DNA of 55,818 bases from contig JBARPX010000179.1 in NCBI GenBank assembly GCA_049643405.1, forward strand, positions 1 through 55,818. Direction: 5' to 3'. Source of the stretch: SM23-73-3 sp049643405 (lineage in GTDB: Bacteria > Zixibacteria > MSB-5A5 > SM1-73). The stretch's first letter is position 1. Each line of letters opens with the position of its first letter. Position numbers and translations under genes: made by a program. Positions 50,101 through 55,818 of this stretch are shown here, piece after piece. Below the pieces are notes generated by a model. That model had not been told where the DNA came from and did no database searches. It saw only the letters and a list, made by a program, of their open reading frames with translations.

Positions 50101-52026
50101 TTGGCAGCGAGATTCATGGTTACCACGCCCATTTATTACGTCAACGACAAACCCCACATAGGGCAGGCTTACACTACTATCGCTGCGGACGTGCTGGCCC
50201 GCTTTCATCGGGCGGGCGGTGAGGAGACCTTCTTTCTTACCGGCACGGACGAGCATGGCTCCAAGGTGGAGGAGAGGGCAAGGAAGCTGGGGAAGACGCC
50301 GCGCGAATTGTGCGACATGAACGTGGAGCACTTCAAGAAGGCGTGGAAGAGCCTAAACATATCCTACGATTATTTCGTGCGCACCACCGATGCCCGTCAC
50401 CAGAAGGCGGTCGAAAAACTTCTCTCCGTCATGCACGAAGCTACCACCGGGGACAACGAGAAGGTCATCTATCCGGGAGAGTACTCAGGGCTTTACTGCG
50501 TGGGATGCGAGAAGTTCATCACCGAAAAGGAGCTGGTGGATGGCCTTTGCCCGGATCATCTTCTGGAACCCAAAAGGGTCAGCGAAAAGAACTATTTCTT
50601 CCGACTCTCTTCTTATCTTAAACAGGTAGGGGAGCTGATCCGAAATGACGAACTGAAGATTTCCCCGGAAGAGAGGAAGAAAGAGACCCTGGGTCTCTTG
50701 AAGCAGGGGCTGGACGATTTTTCCATATCCCGGGAGAAGGTGAGCTGGGGCATTCCGCTTCCCTTCGATCCGAAGCAGAACGCATACGTGTGGGTGGATG
50801 CGCTCCCCAATTACATCTCGGCCGCCGGCTATGGTGACAATTCAGAGCAGTTCGAGAAGTGGTGGAACCAGGGAGAGGTGGTCCACCTTATAGGCAAGGA
50901 CATCCTGAAATTTCATGCCATCTTCTGGCCGGCCATGCTCTTGGCCGCGGGGGAGAACCCTCCCGACCGGGTATTTGTTCACGGATTCTTCACCATCGAC
51001 GGGCAGAAGATGAGCAAGACTTTGGGGAACGTCGTGGATCCGGAATACCTGGTGGGGCAATACGGTTCCGATGGCACACGCTATCTGCTTCTTACCCAGT
51101 TTCCCTTTGGTCAGGACGGGGACATCCAAGTGGACAGGTTCGTGGAGAAATACAATGCCGATTTGGCCAATGACCTGGGGAATCTGGTCAGCAGGACTCT
51201 CAAGATGGTGAAGAGCTATTGTCAGGGAGAAATCCCCAAGCCCTCGGCTTACCAGGACCCGGATGAGAACCTCAAGAAGGAAGCCACGGAGTGTGCCCGA
51301 ACGGTGTGGCAAAGCGTGCAAGAGATAAACTTAAAGCAGGCAGTAGACCAGGTTATGAAGCTGGTGAGGAGTACCAACAAGTATGTAGAGAGTCAAGCTC
51401 CCTGGGCACTGGCCAAGGAGAAGAATGAGGAGAGGTTGGACACGGTCCTGTACACGAGCTGCGAGACGCTACGAATCATCAGCGCTCTTTTCTACCCGGT
51501 ACTTCCGCAGGGATGTGTAAGGATAAGAGAACTGCTGGGTCTCTCCGGGGAGGCACTGAATCCGACCTTAGAGAGAGCAAAAGAGTGGGGTGTGCTGGAG
51601 CCCGGAACGAAAACGGGCACACCTGAGTCTCTCTTCCCAAGAATGGAAAAGAAGGCTAAACGAGAGAAACCGGAAGTGGTTGTCTCCGGGAAAGAGACTA
51701 TACCCGAGGTCTCGTTTGACGAGTTCTCCAAAATCGACTTGAAGGTTGCGGAGGTGAAGGAGGCCGAGAGGGTCAAGGGCGCAGACAAACTCTTGAAACT
51801 CAAAATAGACATCGGCACCGAAGAAAGACAGATCGTGGCCGGGATAGCGGAGCAATACTCTCCGGAGGAGATGATAGGGAAGAGGATCGTGGTGGTGACG
51901 AATCTCCAACCGGCCAAGATCAGAGGCATAGAATCCAGGGGCATGCTGCTGGCAGCCAAGGACGGAAGAACTTTGAGTTTGGTTTGTGCGGATAAGGAAG
52001 TGAAGGGCGGGTCCGAGGTTAGCTAA
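50101..52026 (+). CDS. metG: Methionyl-tRNA synthetase
   Basis: The TTG start at 50101 follows AGGAGG by five bases. The 641-aa enzyme charges tRNA-Met: HIGH motif 'PHIGQAYTT', zinc-knuckle cysteines in 'YCVGCEKFITEKELVDGLCP', KMSKS-type loop 'DGQKMSKTLGNVV', and an anticodon-binding helical domain. A C-terminal tRNA-binding OB-fold (Trbp111-like, about 540-641; 'FDEFSKIDLKVAEVKEAERV', 'TNLQPAKIRGIESRGMLLAA') is fused, as in many bacteria. The holB-ricT-metG-tatD-rsmA order is conserved in many phyla. Confidence 0.97.
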   Translation: MAARFMVTTPIYYVNDKPHIGQAYTTIAADVLARFHRAGGEETFFLTGTDEHGSKVEERARKLGKTPRELCDMNVEHFKKAWKSLNISYDYFVRTTDARHQKAVEKLLSVMHEATTGDNEKVIYPGEYSGLYCVGCEKFITEKELVDGLCPDHLLEPKRVSEKNYFFRLSSYLKQVGELIRNDELKISPEERKKETLGLLKQGLDDFSISREKVSWGIPLPFDPKQNAYVWVDALPNYISAAGYGDNSEQFEKWWNQGEVVHLIGKDILKFHAIFWPAMLLAAGENPPDRVFVHGFFTIDGQKMSKTLGNVVDPEYLVGQYGSDGTRYLLLTQFPFGQDGDIQVDRFVEKYNADLANDLGNLVSRTLKMVKSYCQGEIPKPSAYQDPDENLKKEATECARTVWQSVQEINLKQAVDQVMKLVRSTNKYVESQAPWALAKEKNEERLDTVLYTSCETLRIISALFYPVLPQGCVRIRELLGLSGEALNPTLERAKEWGVLEPGTKTGTPESLFPRMEKKAKREKPEVVVSGKETIPEVSFDEFSKIDLKVAEVKEAERVKGADKLLKLKIDIGTEERQIVAGIAEQYSPEEMIGKRIVVVTNLQPAKIRGIESRGMLLAAKDGRTLSLVCADKEVKGGSEVS

Positions 52027-52214
52027 GTAGTAGGTTGATAGTAGGTTAGGCAAGACCTCTGAAGTACAACCTGAAGGCTCCGGCTACCGCTGTACTTGCT
52101 GGCTCGGACCCAGTAAGCTCGTCGCAGGTGGCCTCAAGTTCTGACGCGGTTATCATGCATTTTCGTTCAGGCGTATTACTATTGGGAGGGCAGCCATTCG
52201 GGAGGAACCAGGAA

Positions 52215-52940
52215 ATGGCAAGGGCTAAGAACCTTGTGGTACTCTCTCTTATCCTTGCAGTTGCATCGACGACCTGCACCAAAAAGGGAACTACCCCGCA
52301 GCACGAATACAGGGAACCTCTGTCATTCGATATCTTCAAGATGTTTGTGGATGTGCCTCTGGATTCCGAGTACGTAAGAAGGGTGCGGGATACCTGGGAT
52401 CACGAGCTCAAGGAAGACCGAACGATCGCGACCCACACCTGGTGTCTGGGGGACTACAGGGTTTTTGTCTATTCCCACTGCTACTGGTTCGAGGTCGGCG
52501 CCGGTTACACAGAGGTGCTCTTTTTTACAACCAGCCAGCCAAGTGAGGCTACAGACAAAATCCACTCCACCATAACAGTCTATGAAGCTGATGTCGGGAC
52601 CTCCGGCACTGAATTCTCAAAGATCGGGACCTACGTGTACTTAGACCGGTTCGATCCGATCGAAAACGAGACCGAGGCGAAGAACACCATGATGTTTTAC
52701 ATAGACCAGTATCTTGAGAAATACAGCGGACTACCCTATGATAGCTCGCTTATAGATGAGTTGAAGAGAGGTCTTCAAGGGGGGGAGTACATCAGAGACT
52801 GGATAGATCATTATGTGTGCTACGAACCCCCAGGTGATTTCGGCGGAGCGATAATCGTCAACAAGTTGACCTCCCAGCTTGACTTCTTGGGCAGCAGCGT
52901 CTTCATGGGGTACGGCAGAAGATACTTCCCCCCGGATTGA
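52215..52940 (+). CDS. Hypothetical exported protein
   Basis: The ATG at 52215 has GGAGG upstream and gives 241 aa. A hydrophobic export signal ends in 'VASTTCTKKG'; the Cys may be lipidated but the lipobox is poor. I do not recognise the mature domain: it has 'SEYVRRVRDTWDHELKED', a strand-rich middle with 'TWCLGDYRVFVYSHCYWFEVG', and a C-terminal 'DFGGAIIVNKL'. Two cysteines (in 'HTWCLG' and 'SHCYW') and another in 'YVCYEPP' could form disulfides. It interrupts the usual metG-tatD order, so it may be a later insertion. Function unknown. Confidence 0.7.
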   Translation: MARAKNLVVLSLILAVASTTCTKKGTTPQHEYREPLSFDIFKMFVDVPLDSEYVRRVRDTWDHELKEDRTIATHTWCLGDYRVFVYSHCYWFEVGAGYTEVLFFTTSQPSEATDKIHSTITVYEADVGTSGTEFSKIGTYVYLDRFDPIENETEAKNTMMFYIDQYLEKYSGLPYDSSLIDELKRGLQGGEYIRDWIDHYVCYEPPGDFGGAIIVNKLTSQLDFLGSSVFMGYGRRYFPPD

Positions 52941-53046
52941 CCAGCACAGCGGCAAAAATCCTTTCCATCTGCTGATAAAATCCGTATCTTGGGTTGGCCC
53001 GGGCAGGCCGCTTGCCGCCTACGGTCAGAAAGGAAATCAGCTCAAA

Positions 53047-54411
53047 GTGATTGACACACACGCACACTTAGATTTCAAACAATTTGACCAAGACAGATCA
53101 AAGGTCATCACTTACGCCTTCTCCAATGGAGTGGAGAAGATAATCAATATCGGTGTTGACCTTAAATCGAGCGAGAGTTCCATTAAGCTAACCGAGGAAC
53201 ATGAGCAGATATATGCAACGGTGGGATTTCATCCCCATGATGCTAAGGATTTGACAGAAGATTCCCTTAAGCAGATCACGAAGCTGGCACAGCATGAGAA
53301 AGTGGTCGCCATCGGTGAGATCGGCCTGGATTTCTACAGGAATCTGTCTCCCAAAGAGGATCAAATTAGAGCATTCAGAAAACAGATCGCCTTGGCTGAA
53401 GAGCTTGAACTCCCTTTGGTGGTGCACGTGCGGGAGGCTTGGGAGCAGGCGTTGTCTATCCTCAGAGAGACGGAAGCCAACAAGGTGGGAGGGGTACTCC
53501 ATTCTTTCTCCGGCAACTCAGAACAAGCTAAGACCGCGCAGGATATGGGATTCTACCTTGGGTTAAATGGAACCTTGACCTATCCCAAGTCAAAGATCCA
53601 GTCGGTGGCACGAGAAATCTCCCTGGATTCGATCGTGGTAGAGACCGACTGTCCGTTTCTTTCACCGGCTCCACATCGAGGCAAAAGGAATCAGCCCGCT
53701 TATGTGAGATTGGTGCTGGATAAGTTGAGTGGTCTCCTCGACCCCTTGACCTTTCAGGATCTGGAGCGAATCACTACCCTAAACGCCTGTCGGCTGTTCG
53801 GGCTGGATCATGCATCTGCAGGCAGGATTGCCTATCCCATTCGCGACTCCTTGTATCTGAACATAACCAATCAGTGTTCCAACGCCTGCCTGTTCTGCGT
53901 ACGCAACCGCACCGATTTCGTCAAGGGCCACAACCTGCGTCTCGACCATGAGCCCGCCTACCAGGAAGTGATAGACTCCATCAACCACGTGGAAAATTAC
54001 CGGGAGGTCGTCTTCTGCGGTTACGGTGAGCCGACCATCCGTTTGGATCTGCTGAAAGAGGTGGCGCGATATCTTAAGAACAAAAACGTCGAGGTGAGAC
54101 TAAACACCAACGGTCAGGGAAATCTCATCCATAAGAGAAACATAGTCTCAGAGCTGGTGGACTTAATTGACACAGTCTCCATCAGCCTGAACGTGGATGA
54201 CGAAGAGAAGTATGAGCGGCTGTGCCAACCCCGTTTCGGCGACAATGCCTTCGGACAGGTGGTCGCCTTTGCCAGGGAATGCAAGAAACTCCTCCCGCGA
54301 ACCGTCCTCACCGTGCTGGATATGCCGGAGGTGGATTTGAAGAAGTGCGAAACAATCTCAAAAGAGCTGGGCGTGGAACTTCGGATCAGACATTACAATA
54401 AGGTGGGGTGA
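53047..54411 (+). CDS. TatD-family metal-dependent deoxyribonuclease fused to a radical SAM domain
   Basis: The GTG at 53047 is chosen because the product then begins 'MIDTHAHLDF', the universal TatD start; earlier codons overlap the previous gene. Residues 1-255 are a complete TatD domain: His5 and His7, the glutamate in 'AIGEIGLDFYR', 'VVHVREA', 'LHSFSG' and 'ETDCPFLSP'. Residues about 265-454 form a radical SAM domain with Cys277, Cys281 and Cys284 ('CSNACLFC') and 'VVFCGYGEPTIRLD'. TatD-linked radical SAM proteins are known as neighbours and fusions; their reaction is not established. Coupling of DNA processing or quality control with a radical reaction is only a possibility. Confidence 0.9.
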   Translation: MIDTHAHLDFKQFDQDRSKVITYAFSNGVEKIINIGVDLKSSESSIKLTEEHEQIYATVGFHPHDAKDLTEDSLKQITKLAQHEKVVAIGEIGLDFYRNLSPKEDQIRAFRKQIALAEELELPLVVHVREAWEQALSILRETEANKVGGVLHSFSGNSEQAKTAQDMGFYLGLNGTLTYPKSKIQSVAREISLDSIVVETDCPFLSPAPHRGKRNQPAYVRLVLDKLSGLLDPLTFQDLERITTLNACRLFGLDHASAGRIAYPIRDSLYLNITNQCSNACLFCVRNRTDFVKGHNLRLDHEPAYQEVIDSINHVENYREVVFCGYGEPTIRLDLLKEVARYLKNKNVEVRLNTNGQGNLIHKRNIVSELVDLIDTVSISLNVDDEEKYERLCQPRFGDNAFGQVVAFARECKKLLPRTVLTVLDMPEVDLKKCETISKELGVELRIRHYNKVG

Positions 54412-54487
54412 ACCAGTCGCCCCCCATCCCTCTCTTCATAAGGAATGTACTCTCAATAGAAATCGACCCCCATACCAGAGAGCGGTT

Positions 54488-55294
54488 TTGAAGGTGAGAC
54501 CCAAAAGAAGCTTAGGCCAGAATTTCCTCTCCGATGACTCCGCCGCTAGGAGAATCGCGGAAGGCCTGGAGTTGAAAGAGGATGACGTCGTTCTGGAAAT
54601 CGGAGCGGGCAAGGGGGCTTTAACCGGGCATCTTTTGGACAGGGCCGACAGGGTTCTCGCGGTTGAAATCGATGTGCGGCTCTGCCGTCACCTGCAGGAG
54701 AGATTCCACGGCAGAGAGAATCTGTCAGTCATAAATGAAGATATCCTGAAGATAGATTTCAGGGATGTCATTAAGCCCGGGACGAATGTCAAGGTGGTGG
54801 GAAATCTGCCCTACCAGATCACCTCTCCGGTCCTCTCGCTTCTTTTGGAAAACAGGGAGTCTGTAAGCCTGTGCGTGCTGATGGTGCAAAAAGAGGTGGG
54901 CCTGAGGATTTGTGCGCTTCCGGGCAACAAAGACTGGTCTCCCCTTTCCATTGCAGTTCAGCTTTACTCCGAGGCCAGGGTTCTTTTCCATCTTAAACCC
55001 GAATCCTTTTATCCCTCTCCGAAGGTTGACTCGTCGGTCATCAGGGTGGTTTTTCTCGCCGACCCACGGGTTGTGGTGCCGGATGAAGAACTGTTTTTCA
55101 AGGTGGTGCGATCTGCGTTTTCACAGAGAAGGAAGATGGTATTAAACTCCCTGGCGGCCAATTTGGATTTGCCCAAGAGCGCAATGAAGGTTATCTTAAA
55201 TAAGGCCGGCATAGATCCTCGATTGCGGGCTGAGGCTCTGGGCTTAAACGAATTCGCTGATCTGGCCTCTGCCATGAGGGAGATTCTCAAGTGA
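54488..55294 (+). CDS. rsmA: 16S rRNA dimethyladenosine transferase
   Basis: RsmA (KsgA) dimethylates two adjacent adenines near the 3' end of 16S rRNA during 30S assembly. The 268-aa protein has 'KRSLGQNFLSD', SAM-binding motif I 'VLEIGAGKGALT', 'VLAVEIDVRLC' and the catalytic motif IV 'GNLPYQITSPV'. A TTG at 54488 is used; a GTG six bases later is an alternative start. It follows the TatD fusion by 76 bases, the usual tatD-rsmA order. Confidence 0.95.
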   Translation: MKVRPKRSLGQNFLSDDSAARRIAEGLELKEDDVVLEIGAGKGALTGHLLDRADRVLAVEIDVRLCRHLQERFHGRENLSVINEDILKIDFRDVIKPGTNVKVVGNLPYQITSPVLSLLLENRESVSLCVLMVQKEVGLRICALPGNKDWSPLSIAVQLYSEARVLFHLKPESFYPSPKVDSSVIRVVFLADPRVVVPDEELFFKVVRSAFSQRRKMVLNSLAANLDLPKSAMKVILNKAGIDPRLRAEALGLNEFADLASAMREILK

Positions 55295-55383
55295 GATTCG
55301 CAGCCGGCGCCTAAAGCAACGAGTTGGAGAAGCTTAAAGACCTCAAGAACTTTGTCCTCTCTCCATTCCGAGGAGGGGGGATA

Positions 55384-55818
55384 GTGGAAGAGCCGTTGCG
55401 GGAAGTCCGAACTCCGATCCCAAGGCGACGGCCGAGGCTAAAGGTCGAAGTGATTTACCGTTCCTCACAGATGCCAAAGTGCGTTGTTGAGATTCTGATA
55501 GCATTTTTGATTCTCCTTTCCCAAGACGCCTTTTGTGCCCGACTTAGGTTGGACTTCTCTCAGGACAATCGTACCTATGTATGGAATACCAGGCTGGATT
55601 GCCGGCCTGAGTTCAAAGAAAGGCTCTCTTGGGGATTTTCCACGCACATAAACTCCGTGCTGACCAAAGGGTCAACTGACTCGAAGAATCAGGACCGGTG
55701 GCAGGAGAACGGCAGGGTCGATCTGAAGATGAGTTATGCTTTAAGCGGCAGATTGAAAGTCGGAGCCTTGTTTTCTCAAAACATAAGTTCGTTGGAGAAG
55801 CGAAAGGTCACCAGCTCG
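55384..55818 (+). CDS. Exported, probably outer-membrane protein, 3' end outside the window
   Basis: The frame is open from 55384 to the window end. A GTG at 55384 has GAGGAGG upstream; an ATG at 55471 is an alternative that gives a more ordinary signal peptide ('VVEILIAFLILLSQDAFCA'). The mature part visible ('RLRLDFSQDNRTYVWNTRLD', 'LSWGFSTHINSVLTK', 'RVDLKMSYALSGRLKVGALF') shows alternating strands typical of an outer-membrane barrel. At least 116 residues are present. Family is not recognisable from the fragment. Confidence 0.7.
   Translation, partial: MEEPLREVRTPIPRRRPRLKVEVIYRSSQMPKCVVEILIAFLILLSQDAFCARLRLDFSQDNRTYVWNTRLDCRPEFKERLSWGFSTHINSVLTKGSTDSKNQDRWQENGRVDLKMSYALSGRLKVGALFSQNISSLEKRKVTSS

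Overview
The window looks like a chromosomal segment of a diderm bacterium of the FCB superphylum or an allied candidate phylum (the style of Zixibacteria, KSB1, TA06 or Latescibacteria). The evidence is indirect: dockerin-like Ca-binding repeats on exported proteins, FlgD/T9SS-style C-terminal domains, a PorV-like outer-membrane protein, a SusC-like TonB receptor, and a Ser/Thr kinase fused to a STAND ATPase and TPRs. There is no rRNA and I see no transposase, so the phylum call is tentative.

Layout. 0-11.4 kb: end of a TPR protein, a dockerin protein, a HExxH/beta-propeller/beta-barrel outer-membrane protein, murA, lepB, and a 910-aa exported protein with two C39-like domains and a dockerin. 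11.4-13 kb: an unusual cluster with one intact tRNA-Ser(GGA) and several broken tRNA-Ser pieces, some carrying GC-rich hairpins inside the tRNA, interleaved with two small GIY-YIG nuclease genes. 13-22 kb: a kinase/SnoaL chimeric remnant, an ECF sigma/anti-sigma pair, a degenerate CPBP protease, another tRNA-Ser scrap, a GT87 glycosyltransferase, and a kinase-STAND-TPR protein. 22.1-28.5 kb: a molybdenum/tungsten cofactor operon (moaA, moaC, MOSC, mog/moaB, tupABC, moeA) with a Moco/Tuco-family riboswitch in front of tupA. 28.8-32 kb: an Mrr-like nuclease/NACHT/HEAT-repeat protein, a strong antiphage-defence candidate. 32-32.6 kb: dispersed-repeat island. 32.6-39.2 kb: PorV-like protein, FlgD-tailed secreted protein and TonB receptor. 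39.5-44.3 kb: a two-component cascade (REC-kinase, REC, HAMP kinase) with a periplasmic binding protein and no permease. 44.7-55.8 kb: housekeeping run ftsE, ftsX, envC-like, holB, ricT, metG, a putative lipoprotein, a TatD-radical SAM fusion, rsmA, and the start of an exported protein that runs off the end.

How the genes work together. moaA/moaC start molybdopterin synthesis, mog and moeA insert the metal, and tupABC imports tungstate under probable riboswitch control. FtsE, FtsX and the EnvC-like protein form the amidase-activation module of cell division. MurA and LepB serve the envelope. The NACHT gene sits between the cofactor operon and a repeat island, as an accessory defence gene might. 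The most unusual material is the tRNA-Ser/GIY-YIG/hairpin cluster and the near-identical HEAT array of the NACHT protein.
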